This document shows positions 1-6,937 of a DNA stretch of 14,297 bases, piece after piece. The notes beneath the pieces were generated by a model, which made no database searches, was not told where the DNA came from, and was given only the letters and a program-made list of their open reading frames with translations. Position numbers and translations under genes: made by a program. How positions within the stretch are numbered: position 1 is the first letter of the stretch; each line of letters opens with the position of its first letter. The stretch is from Candidatus Onthomorpha intestinigallinarum (GTDB lineage Bacteria; Bacteroidota; Bacteroidia; Bacteroidales; P3): positions 1 to 14,297 of the forward strand of contig DXGG01000012.1 of assembly GCA_019114015.1 (NCBI GenBank), given 5' to 3'.

Positions 1-78
1 GTCAAGATTCCTGATTGCGTTGTGAACATCTTCTTTCGAGGCACTGACACCTCTCAAGCTGTATTTCTCAATATTCAT
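1..78 (-). CDS. purM: Phosphoribosylformylglycinamidine cyclo-ligase (AIR synthase)-like, N-terminal fragment
   Basis: Only the first 26 codons are present; the gene runs off the left end of the window. The reverse strand from the ATG at 78 reads MNIEKYSLRGVSASKEDVHN and continues AIRNLD. From memory, LRGVSASKEDVHNAI is the characteristic N-terminus of the Bacteroides PurM-type protein, which would convert formylglycinamidine ribonucleotide to aminoimidazole ribonucleotide in purine synthesis. The start lies 12 bases after the stop of the S41 protease, so it is probably the third gene of the lysS operon. No catalytic part is visible, so the call rests on the N-terminal signature alone. Another AIR-synthase-related protein of the same superfamily is possible. 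Confidence 0.62.
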   Translation of the reverse strand, partial: MNIEKYSLRGVSASKEDVHNAIRNLD

Positions 79-90
79 TTCAGTTCGGTT

Positions 91-1674
91 TTAATTCCTT
101 ATGTTTTTGAATTGCGTCAAACACTTTTGCACGTCTTCATCTATTTGGAGGTAAATAGGGTAAAAGTATTCGTCACCGTATAAGTTTTGAGCCATATAGG
201 CTTTCATAAGCAGTTTTATTTCCATTTCTTCTTCGGGAGGAATGTTTTTCAATTCTATTTTCTGGGCTTTGGCCGAAGCAATCATGCTGTCGTATAAATT
301 CTGACTCGTTTTAAAGTTCTTGAGAAATTCTCCGCCGGTTCTGTATATGGAAAATTCCTTACGGTTTTTGTCCGTATAGTCGAAACAGAACTTGTATATG
401 AGACCTTTTCTGAGAAGAGTTGTATAGTCCGCGCTTTTCTTGTAAAGATAATATGGCAGTTCTATATCCGGTTCTATTCCGCCGCCGCCGTAAACCGTTC
501 TGCCTTTTTTTGTTTTGTATTTGAGAGAATCAGCATGCGATATGGTGTCGCTGTGGTTTTCCATGTTGACATATCTTTCCAGAAAATCGGTATAATACTT
601 TTCAGGGTCGCCCGATACGTACGGTCTTTGAATGCATCTTCCGCTTGGGGTGTAGTATCTTGACACCGTCAGCCTTATGGCGGAGCCGTCAGCCAACATT
701 TTCTGTTCCTGCACCAATCCCTTTCCGAACGTTCTTCGTCCCATTATGCAGGCTCTGTCGTTGTCCTGCATCGCTCCTGCTATTATTTCGGAAGCAGAGG
801 CGGAGGCTTCGTCTATAAGGATTATCATCTTGCCCTTTGTGAAGTTTCCGTCGGCTTTGACAAAATAATCTTTTCGTCCCGTGTACCTTCCCTTGGTGAA
901 AAGTATCAAATCGTTAGGTTCAAGGAACTCTTCGGCTATTTTTATCGCCTGGTCAAGATAACCTCCTCCGTTTCCTCTCAGGTCGAATATCAGTTGACTG
1001 TTTTCCGAAAGGTTCAGTTTTCTCATGGCTTCCGATACCTCAGCATGGGAATTTGCGGAGAATTGAGACAACTTTATATACGCCGTATTCCTGTCAATCA
1101 TACCGAAATAATCAACACTGTGTATGGGGATGGCATCACGAGTTATGGTATATTGTATAGGTTCCGCTATACCGCTTCGCCTTATGCTTATATTTACTTT
1201 GGTTCCTTTCCTGCCTTTTAGCAGTTTGAATACTTCTTCATTGGTTATATTCTTTCCGCAAACGGTCTTTCCGTCCACCTTTATTATTCTGTCGCCGGCC
1301 ATAATCCCCGCTTTTTGGGACGGACCCGAAGCAATGGGTTGAATGACCACAATGGTATCCTCGATTATCCTGAATTGAATGCCTATCCCGTCAAAATTAC
1401 CCTGCAAGGATTCGTTTTCCCGTTTGATTTCTTCAGAAGTAAGATAAACGGAATGAGGGTCCAGATTTTTCAGAAGACTGCGTATTGCCTCATCCTCCAA
1501 GGAATCCATATCCACTTTGTCGACATATTGCTCGTTTACCAAAGAAACCACCTGATTTATTTTGTTCCGGTTTACCGTCAACGTACTTCCGCCAGGTATC
1601 AGGAAGAAACCCAATAACAAACCCGAAACTACGGACAATGCAATTATTATCGGTGTTCTTGCTTTGTTGTTCAT
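91..1674 (-). CDS. S41 family carboxy-terminal processing protease, membrane-anchored, with PDZ domain
   Basis: A 527-residue serine protease of the CtpA/Prc group, expected to act in the periplasm by trimming or degrading proteins from their C-terminus. Seen: a short basic N-terminus and one hydrophobic segment (about residues 8-28) that fits a membrane anchor or uncleaved signal; a PDZ domain (about 90-165, with GIGIQF and the carboxylate-loop-like region near 120-135); then the S41 core with LRGNGGGYLDQA near 232-243. The catalytic Ser-Lys pair can be placed by comparison with E. coli Prc: Ser293 inside SASASE and Lys318 inside TFGKG, 25 residues apart as in Prc. About 170 further residues follow, as in longer Bacteroidetes members. 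It starts 16 bases after the lysS stop, so it is probably co-transcribed with lysS. An AGGA about 11 bases before the ATG supports this start. The enzyme class is secure; the physiological substrate is unknown. Confidence 0.93.
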   Translation of the reverse strand: MNNKARTPIIIALSVVSGLLLGFFLIPGGSTLTVNRNKINQVVSLVNEQYVDKVDMDSLEDEAIRSLLKNLDPHSVYLTSEEIKRENESLQGNFDGIGIQFRIIEDTIVVIQPIASGPSQKAGIMAGDRIIKVDGKTVCGKNITNEEVFKLLKGRKGTKVNISIRRSGIAEPIQYTITRDAIPIHSVDYFGMIDRNTAYIKLSQFSANSHAEVSEAMRKLNLSENSQLIFDLRGNGGGYLDQAIKIAEEFLEPNDLILFTKGRYTGRKDYFVKADGNFTKGKMIILIDEASASASEIIAGAMQDNDRACIMGRRTFGKGLVQEQKMLADGSAIRLTVSRYYTPSGRCIQRPYVSGDPEKYYTDFLERYVNMENHSDTISHADSLKYKTKKGRTVYGGGGIEPDIELPYYLYKKSADYTTLLRKGLIYKFCFDYTDKNRKEFSIYRTGGEFLKNFKTSQNLYDSMIASAKAQKIELKNIPPEEEMEIKLLMKAYMAQNLYGDEYFYPIYLQIDEDVQKCLTQFKNIRN

Positions 1675-1690
1675 ATTCGATACTATCCTG

Positions 1691-3412
1691 CTACTGATTT
1701 ATCCAACCTTGTACCTGTTCAAGCTTAAGCGCAGGTATGTCAATTTTATTCTTTTTTCTCAAACCGTTCAGGTCATTGAACAGTTTGTTGGGGTTCGCCT
1801 CCGCAAACTCTTCCAACCTGTTTATCCCCACTTTACGAAGCAACGGAATCCATTCAGAAGGCACTCCTTTCTCCCTAAACTGTTCGTCTGTGGATTGAAC
1901 AACCTTTTTCTCCGGTTTCATTTGCGGGAAAAACAATACGTCCTGTATTGAAGCGGAATCGGTCATGAGCATACACAATCGGTCTATGCCTATACCCATA
2001 CCTGAAGTAGGCGGCATGCCATACTCCAACGCCCTGACAAAATCGTAATCGATATACATCGCTTCATCATCTCCTCTTTCCTGAAGCCTCAACTGATCCT
2101 GGAATCTTTCCAACTGGTCTATCGGATCGTTCAGTTCCGAGTACGCATTCGCAAGTTCCTTGCCGTTGACAAACAATTCAAATCGCTCGGTCAAGCCTTC
2201 AATCGTCCTGTGTTTCTTAGTAAGAGGAGACATCTCCTTTGGATAATCGTAAACAAAAGTAGGCTGAATGTAATGTTCCTCACATTTCGCACCGAATATT
2301 TCATCTATCAACTTGCCTTTCCCCATAGTCTGGTCAACCTCTATACCCAACTTCCCGCAAGCCTCGAAAAGTTGCGCCTCATCCATGTCATATATGTCAT
2401 AACCGGTATATTGCAAATTGGAATCCCGCATAGTGACCCTCGCAAAAGGACGCTTGAAATCCAAAACCTTGTCCGCCAACTTTACCTTAGTCTGTCCATG
2501 CAACGCCAAGGCCACCCGCTCTATCATACGCTCGGTAAAGTCCATCATCCAAAAGTAATCCTTGTAGGCTACGTAAATCTCCATGGCCGTAAACTCGGGA
2601 TTGTGCGTACGGTCCATGCCTTCGTTGCGGAAATTCCTTGAAAACTCATAGACCCCTTCAAATCCGCCGACTATAAGTCTTTTCAAATACAATTCGTTTG
2701 CAATACGCAGATACAACGGAATGTTCAAGGTGTTGTGGTGAGTGACGAAAGGTCGGGCCGATGCCCCTCCCGGTATGGATTGAAGCACAGGCGTCTCTAC
2801 CTCAAGGTAACCGCACTGGTTGAAAAACTCCCTTATGGTGTTTATTATCTTGGTTCTCTTTACAAAAACATCCTTTATGCCCGGATTAACTATCAAATCA
2901 AGATAGCGTTGACGGTATCTCTGCTCGGTATCGGTAAAAGCGTCATACACCTTGCCGTCCTTTTCCTTGACAATGGGCAAAGGACGCACGGATTTGCACA
3001 AAACGCAGAACTCCTTCACGTGAATGGATATCTCTCCCATCTGCGTAGTGAACACGAACCCCTTTACACCTATTATGTCCCCTATGTCCAGAAGTTTCTT
3101 GAAAACAGTATTGTACATCGTTTTGTCCTCACCGGGACAAATCTCGTCACGCTTGACGTATATCTGTATCTTTCCGTAAGCATCCTGCAACTCGGCAAAC
3201 GAAGCCGCCCCCATGATTCTCCTGCTCATTATCCTGCCGGCAAGAGACACGCTTTGGTACAGACCGTTGTCCTTCGGATAATTCTCCAATATGTCACACG
3301 TCTTCGCATTTACCTCATACAAAGGGGCAGGGTAAGGTTCTATGCCCAGTTTTCTCAATTGTTCCACGGATTGTCTTCTGAAAATCTCCTGTTCGCTCAA
3401 TTCGTTGTTCAT
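1691..3412 (-). CDS. lysS: Lysyl-tRNA synthetase, class II
   Basis: Charges tRNA-Lys with lysine in the cytoplasm. The 573-residue protein shows the class II layout: an N-terminal OB-fold anticodon-binding domain (about 50-150), the catalytic core with motif 2 (FRNEGMDRTHNPEFT, about 261-275), and motif 3 with the ATP-binding arginine (GMPPTSGMGIGIDRL, about 465-479). Residues from about 505 form an extension beyond the core found in E. coli LysS. It ends in a small helical segment with VGINRLEEFAEANPNKLF, which looks like a helix-hairpin-helix-type module; Bacteroides LysRS proteins have a comparable tail. The start is an ATG with GAGG two bases upstream (minus strand). It heads the leftward operon with the S41 protease and the purM-like gene, and is transcribed away from the hypothetical gene at 3617. 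All core motifs are intact. Confidence 0.97.
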   Translation of the reverse strand: MNNELSEQEIFRRQSVEQLRKLGIEPYPAPLYEVNAKTCDILENYPKDNGLYQSVSLAGRIMSRRIMGAASFAELQDAYGKIQIYVKRDEICPGEDKTMYNTVFKKLLDIGDIIGVKGFVFTTQMGEISIHVKEFCVLCKSVRPLPIVKEKDGKVYDAFTDTEQRYRQRYLDLIVNPGIKDVFVKRTKIINTIREFFNQCGYLEVETPVLQSIPGGASARPFVTHHNTLNIPLYLRIANELYLKRLIVGGFEGVYEFSRNFRNEGMDRTHNPEFTAMEIYVAYKDYFWMMDFTERMIERVALALHGQTKVKLADKVLDFKRPFARVTMRDSNLQYTGYDIYDMDEAQLFEACGKLGIEVDQTMGKGKLIDEIFGAKCEEHYIQPTFVYDYPKEMSPLTKKHRTIEGLTERFELFVNGKELANAYSELNDPIDQLERFQDQLRLQERGDDEAMYIDYDFVRALEYGMPPTSGMGIGIDRLCMLMTDSASIQDVLFFPQMKPEKKVVQSTDEQFREKGVPSEWIPLLRKVGINRLEEFAEANPNKLFNDLNGLRKKNKIDIPALKLEQVQGWINQ

Positions 3413-3441
3413 AACCTCGTATTTGTCACAAATTTATCCTG

Positions 3442-3471
3442 CAAATTTACTTATTTATTTGGAAAAACAAG
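3442..3471 (-). promoter_or_regulatory. Putative Bacteroidetes-type promoter for the lysS operon
   Basis: Reading leftwards, the minus strand has TAAATTTG at 3449-3442, which fits the Bacteroidetes -7 consensus TAnnTTTG. A CTTG at 3471-3468 lies 18 bases upstream, near the expected TTTG -33 position. A second TAAATTTG at 3436-3429 is closer to the gene but has no good -33 partner. The predicted start of transcription, near 3435, would leave a leader of about 20 bases before the lysS ATG. The call rests on pattern match only. Confidence 0.45.
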
Positions 3472-3483
3472 AAAATATCTTTG
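3454..3483 (+). promoter_or_regulatory. Putative Bacteroidetes-type promoter for the gmk operon
   Basis: TATCTTTG at 3476-3483 is a perfect match to the -7 consensus TAnnTTTG. TTTA at 3454-3457, 18 bases upstream, can serve as the -33 element; a TTTG at 3458-3461 is also close but only 14 bases away. Transcription would start near 3490, leaving a leader of roughly 125 bases before the ATG at 3617. That leader contains a nine-codon ATG frame (3521-3550) and no clear riboswitch-like fold. The boxes overlap those of the divergent lysS promoter. Confidence 0.5.
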
Positions 3484-3616
3484 CTCTGTCGGTCCTTGCA
3501 CCGCAATTAAAACACATAAAATGCAATTTTGTACCCGACATGTATTGTAATATCGGAAAAAGCAGTAATTTTACAGAATTGTTTTGAGAGTTAACAATAA
3601 AGAATCAAGGATAAAT

Positions 3617-4426
3617 ATGAACGGGTTTCAGGAAGAACTGCATGCTTTGACCCAGGAATTTCAAAGAGCGTGCGAAAGGGTTTGTTCAAGTGAGGAAGTG
3701 TCACAACTGGATGTTGATGTGCTGAGAAGGAAAATGCGCAAGATGTATGATTTTCTTTTGTCTGCCCCTTACGGAGAGCAGAAACGTATTGAGCATCATT
3801 TGCATGAGGATGATAACATTGTGATTCAACGTATTGAAACGCCTGTTGCGGAGGAAGAACCGGCAATTCAAAATGCCGTTGCAAATCAGGACGTTAGCGA
3901 ATCAAAGAAAGAAGAAAACGAATTCAGAAAAGAAAAAATCGAATTCAGGAAAGAAAACGACGAAACAAAGAAAGAGGAAACGCAACCCGTAATCGAACCG
4001 GAGGAAGAAAAAAACGTACGGGAGGAAGTCCGAAATGAGGAAGATCAGAAAACGGAATCCGCTTCGGTTCTGACTTATCTTCACGAGAACATAATGAAGG
4101 AGCATTCCGACTGGTCGAAAGCAGGAGGTTCAACCCTGGATTTGTTTATCGACAAGCCTGTTTCCATAGCGGAAAGATTTGAAAACAAAAACAGGAGCGA
4201 CCTTAGGACGGCGATAGGAGTAAGTGAGAAATTTCTGTTCATAAACGATCTGTTTTCGGGAAACCTGAAAGACTACACGGATTTTATAAGTCAGTTGAAC
4301 CAGGCCTCCACATTGGAAATGTCCATGACCATAATAGAGGAAATGAGGCTTAAAAGGAAATGGGCGAACAATTCTCTGGCATATACGACATTGAGAACCT
4401 TGATAGAAACCCGCTTCAAGAAGTAG
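3617..4426 (+). CDS. Hypothetical protein, Bacteroidetes-type, with charged linker and conserved-looking C-terminal domain
   Basis: I do not recognise a named function. The 269-residue product has three parts: an N-terminal helical segment (about 1-62, predicted coiled-coil-like); a very acidic and lysine-rich linker (about 75-150) with a short tandem repeat EFRKEKI/EFRKEND; and a compact C-terminal domain (about 155-269) containing LRTAIGVSEKFLFINDLFSG, then a helix-rich stretch with SQLNQASTLE and RKWANNSLAYTTL. From memory, the IGxxxKFLFxxxLFxGN pattern is typical of uncharacterised Bacteroidales proteins. No signal peptide or membrane segment is visible, so it is probably cytoplasmic. The ATG at 3617 is preferred because AAGGA lies five bases upstream; the frame also extends to a TTG at 3584, which lacks such a site. 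The stop lies three bases before gmk, so the two genes are translationally close. Confidence 0.8.
   Translation: MNGFQEELHALTQEFQRACERVCSSEEVSQLDVDVLRRKMRKMYDFLLSAPYGEQKRIEHHLHEDDNIVIQRIETPVAEEEPAIQNAVANQDVSESKKEENEFRKEKIEFRKENDETKKEETQPVIEPEEEKNVREEVRNEEDQKTESASVLTYLHENIMKEHSDWSKAGGSTLDLFIDKPVSIAERFENKNRSDLRTAIGVSEKFLFINDLFSGNLKDYTDFISQLNQASTLEMSMTIIEEMRLKRKWANNSLAYTTLRTLIETRFKK
3919..3960 (+). repeat. 21-base imperfect tandem repeat inside the linker of the gene at 3617
   Basis: Two copies, 3919-3939 and 3940-3960, both begin CGAATTCAG and are identical at 17 of 21 positions. In frame they encode EFRKEKI and EFRKEND, within a purine-rich stretch coding for a Lys/Glu linker. Seven-codon units keep the reading frame, so copy number could change without a frameshift. 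Confidence 0.7.
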
Positions 4427-4429
4427 CAG

Positions 4430-5023
4430 ATGAAAGGAGTTTTCATATTTTCCGCCCCTTCGGGAAGCGGTAAGACCACGATATTGAAACGGATATTCGA
4501 CAAATATCCCCGTATGTTCGGTTTTTCCATATCGGCCACGAACCGACCTGCACGGCCCGGAGAAGAAGACGGAAAGGATTATTATTTTCTGTCCGACGAA
4601 CTGATGAAAGAAAAAATCGAAAGGGGGGATTTTCTCGAATGGGAAGAAGTTTATCGGGGCAGATATTACGGTACGCTACGTTCGGAGCTTGACAGGATTT
4701 GGTCGGAGGGGAAAGTTGTGGTGTTCGATGTGGATGTCAGGGGCGGAGTCAACATAAAAAGAATGCTTAAGGACAATGCGTTTTCCATATTCATAATGCC
4801 GCCGAGTGTTGAAGAACTGGAAAACAGACTGAGACTGAGAGGGACGGAAACGGAAGAAAGTCTCAAGGAAAGAATATCAAGAGCGAGGATGGAGCTTTCC
4901 ATGTCCTGCAACTTCGACAGGGTGATTCTGAACGATGACCTGCAGGAAGCGGTACAAGCAGTCGAAGAGGCTATATTGCAACAAATGGAAAAATGGAACG
5001 TTAAGTTGGAAACGAATTTATGA
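4430..5023 (+). CDS. gmk: Guanylate kinase
   Basis: Phosphorylates GMP to GDP with ATP in the cytoplasm, an essential step of guanine nucleotide supply. At 197 residues it has the usual family length. The P-loop APSGSGKTT is at residues 9-17. The GMP-binding region follows, with SATNRPARPGEEDGKDYYF (about 35-53) and GRYYGT (about 77-82). A DVDVRGG strand is at 100-106 and an arginine-rich lid region (RLRLRG, 133-138) comes after it. The ATG is three bases after the previous stop, and the next ATG three bases after its own stop, so it sits inside a tight operon. From memory, gmk in many Bacteroidales lies between a YicC-family gene and nadD; neither is seen next to it here, although all enzyme motifs are intact. 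Confidence 0.96.
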   Translation: MKGVFIFSAPSGSGKTTILKRIFDKYPRMFGFSISATNRPARPGEEDGKDYYFLSDELMKEKIERGDFLEWEEVYRGRYYGTLRSELDRIWSEGKVVVFDVDVRGGVNIKRMLKDNAFSIFIMPPSVEELENRLRLRGTETEESLKERISRARMELSMSCNFDRVILNDDLQEAVQAVEEAILQQMEKWNVKLETNL

Positions 5024-5026
5024 TAT

Positions 5027-5656
5027 ATGGTTAACAGAAACTACATTTGCTCGTTGGAGCTTATAGCCTTTGAGGACAATGTGATGAAATCCGGGGCTGA
5101 CATGCTGAGAATAAGACTCGAGAAGATAATAAAAGACATAAATTACGCTGCATCACAAAGGAAATATCCCGTAAGAAGTTTCAATATGGGCGGTCGTCTT
5201 GTTTTCATGACGCAGGGAGATGATGATGAGACGTTATCCGATTTTCTGGATTTTCTTTTCGACTACAACAAGCAGGCTATCTTGTTCGGTTATCCTCACA
5301 AGGGGGTATTGCTGTTGCAGGAGCAGACAATGATGAGCGGTAACGGTGTTGAGGTTGTGAATTCCAAGGCTTTGATAGAATCGGAGATACTGCTCGGCAA
5401 ACAGAATGTTGCCGGAATATCGACCGATGCGGATTTGTTTGAGCGTAAGAAAGACATCATGGGCAGATATTTTTCATTTTTTGACGGTTTTATTCTTTTG
5501 AATCTGATAAGACACAAGTTGGCGGACATTGCCTTGTCGGGAATGACAAGCAGTGTGGAGTCCAATTTTGCCAAGATAGGTATAAGGGATTCCTTTTGCG
5601 GATTTGCGGACCTGAAAGAAAACGTCTGCAGGTTTCTGAGGGAACAAAACAAATAG
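5027..5656 (+). CDS. Unknown 209-aa protein, possibly a degenerate nucleotide-cyclase-like domain
   Basis: No family is recognised with certainty. The order of segments recalls the class III nucleotide cyclase/GGDEF palm fold: an opening strand (CSLELIAFEDNVM, 8-20), a helix (about 23-42), a strand pair around FNMGGRLVF (52-60), a helix rich in Asp/Phe (66-80), a strand FGYPHKGVLLLQ (87-98), and NSKALIESEILLGKQNVAG (112-130). The last two resemble the RGxIxxGE and AxxLExxQxxxGI segments of cyclase-like proteins. The two metal-binding aspartates of active cyclases are not seen at the expected places (LEL and MGG instead), so catalysis is unlikely. Residues 140-209 are a helical tail. No signal peptide or membrane segment is present. 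It follows gmk by three bases and precedes the SpoIIE-type phosphatase by nine, which suggests a partner or regulator of that phosphatase. The fold is an inference; the reality of the gene is well supported by spacing. Confidence 0.75.
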   Translation: MVNRNYICSLELIAFEDNVMKSGADMLRIRLEKIIKDINYAASQRKYPVRSFNMGGRLVFMTQGDDDETLSDFLDFLFDYNKQAILFGYPHKGVLLLQEQTMMSGNGVEVVNSKALIESEILLGKQNVAGISTDADLFERKKDIMGRYFSFFDGFILLNLIRHKLADIALSGMTSSVESNFAKIGIRDSFCGFADLKENVCRFLREQNK

Positions 5657-5665
5657 AAAAGGGTT

Positions 5666-6862
5666 ATGGATTCTGATTCTGCTTTTTATGTGGAGACTGC
5701 ATCCTGCCAACGCAATCACAAGGGCGAGTTTATATGCGGTGATGTCTTTCTTTCCAAGAAACTGAAAGAGGAAAAGAGGACGTTGGCCGTGCTTGCCGAC
5801 GGCATGGGTCATGGAGTGAAGGCGAACGTATTGGCCACATTGACCTCTACAATGGCAATCAATTTTGCAGAAGAGCACAAAGACGCCAAGACGATAGCCG
5901 AAATCATAATGAGAACATTGCCTGTATGCAGTGAACGCAAGACGAGTTATGCCACATTTACCATAGTGGACATAAACAACAGGGAAGTAAACATTCTGGA
6001 ATATGACAATCCCTTGTGTCTGGTGATGAGGGGAGGTAATGTTTTTGAGCCCGAATGGAATTGTCTGATATTGGAAGGCGTTGACCAACAGGGCCGCGGT
6101 CAGGAGATAATGACATGCAGTTTCCGTCCCATGAGAGAGGACAGAATCATTTTCATTTCCGACGGAGTCACTCAGTCGGGGATGGGAAACGACAACATGC
6201 TTTTGGGATGGGGGCGTGATGCCTATGTAGATTTTGTAAGGGATACCATACTTCACGAAAGGTATATTTCAGCTTCAAAACTGGCACAGAGAGTTGTAAA
6301 CAGGGCTTACGGCAATGATAATTTTGCATCGAAGGATGACACAAGTTGCGGAGTTATTTACTTCAGGTATCCGCGCAGACTTATAATCGCCACAGGTCCT
6401 CCCTTTGACATGAGCAAGGATGCGGAATATGTTCAGAAGGTAAAGGATTTCAACGGATACAAAATAATTTCCGGAGCGACCACGGCAGAGATTTTCTCAA
6501 GGCATTTGGGAGTTGAAATAGTTGATGACTATGAACACATGGATCCAACCCTGCCTCCGATGAGCAGAATGGAAGGAGTGGATTTGGTGACGGAAGGAGT
6601 TTTGACCTTAAACAAAGTTATAACCATATTGGATGCCGAAAATGCTGCAATGACAAGACATGGTGAGGGACCTGCCGACAAGATTGTGGACATGTTGATA
6701 AACAGTGACGACATCCATATTTTGGTTGGGACCAAAATCAACCAGGCTCATCATGATCCGAGCCTTCCTGTGGAAATAGAAATAAGGAAAAGCATTGTCA
6801 AAAGGCTGGTCGATTTATTGGAAAAGAAATACATGAAAGATGTGTCGGTGGAATATTTGTAG
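5666..6862 (+). CDS. SpoIIE/PP2C-family serine/threonine phosphatase with extra C-terminal domain
   Basis: A 398-residue cytoplasmic protein. Residues 1-235 form a SpoIIE-type PP2C phosphatase domain, expected to remove phosphate from Ser/Thr of a target protein using two metal ions. Metal-binding aspartates are visible in ADGMGHG (44-50), SDGVTQSG (165-172) and DDTS (224-227). No sensor (PAS, GAF, HAMP) or membrane segment precedes it. The remaining 160 residues (about 238-398) form a second domain beginning IIATGPPFD and containing SGATTAEIFSRHLG (269-282) and LPPMSRMEGVDLVTEG (296-311). From memory, this tail accompanies SpoIIE-like proteins found near [FeFe] hydrogenase genes of anaerobes; no hydrogenase gene lies in this window. 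AAAGGG just before the ATG supports the start. It is the last gene of the gmk operon. No anti-sigma kinase or STAS antagonist, the usual SpoIIE partners, is seen nearby; the 209-aa upstream protein is the best candidate partner. Confidence 0.88.
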   Translation: MDSDSAFYVETASCQRNHKGEFICGDVFLSKKLKEEKRTLAVLADGMGHGVKANVLATLTSTMAINFAEEHKDAKTIAEIIMRTLPVCSERKTSYATFTIVDINNREVNILEYDNPLCLVMRGGNVFEPEWNCLILEGVDQQGRGQEIMTCSFRPMREDRIIFISDGVTQSGMGNDNMLLGWGRDAYVDFVRDTILHERYISASKLAQRVVNRAYGNDNFASKDDTSCGVIYFRYPRRLIIATGPPFDMSKDAEYVQKVKDFNGYKIISGATTAEIFSRHLGVEIVDDYEHMDPTLPPMSRMEGVDLVTEGVLTLNKVITILDAENAAMTRHGEGPADKIVDMLINSDDIHILVGTKINQAHHDPSLPVEIEIRKSIVKRLVDLLEKKYMKDVSVEYL

Positions 6863-6906
6863 TATCTGCAAAATGCGTTTGTTATAATCGATAAAGATTT
6901 TTTTTA

Positions 6907-6914
6907 TATCTTTG
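6907..6914 (+). promoter_or_regulatory. Putative -7 box upstream of the Sel1-repeat genes
   Basis: TATCTTTG matches the Bacteroidetes -7 consensus TAnnTTTG exactly and lies 23 bases before the ATG at 6938. It is preceded by a run of T. No convincing TTTG -33 element sits at the usual distance: TTTG at 6878-6881 is 25 bases upstream and TTAT at 6882-6885 is 21. It marks a likely separate start for the Sel1 pair, downstream of the phosphatase. Confidence 0.42.
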
Positions 6915-6937
6915 TTTTTTGAAAATGACATAAGGTA

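Noticed and set aside
2735..3550. Long open frame of 271 codons on the plus strand across lysS
   Set aside because: It is antisense to lysS over almost all its length, has no recognisable domain, and lysS has every class II motif.
3584..3616. TTG start 11 codons upstream of the hypothetical gene before gmk
   Set aside because: The ATG at 3617 has AAGGA five bases upstream; the TTG has no such site and the added residues show no pattern.
5027..5656. SiaB-type kinase as identity of the 209-aa protein, suggested by its phosphatase neighbour
   Set aside because: No GHKL-type ATP-binding motifs (N box, DxGxG) can be found, so the SiaA/SiaB pairing is not supported.
5474..6256. Minus-strand frame of 260 codons across the 209-aa and SpoIIE genes
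   Set aside because: The sequence has no domain pattern and spans two well-supported plus-strand genes; it is a codon-bias shadow.
6863..6906. T-run after the SpoIIE gene as a terminator
   Set aside because: Only a four-pair stem (CAAA/TTTG) precedes it, too weak to call; the T-run is better read as part of the upstream region of the promoter box at 6907.
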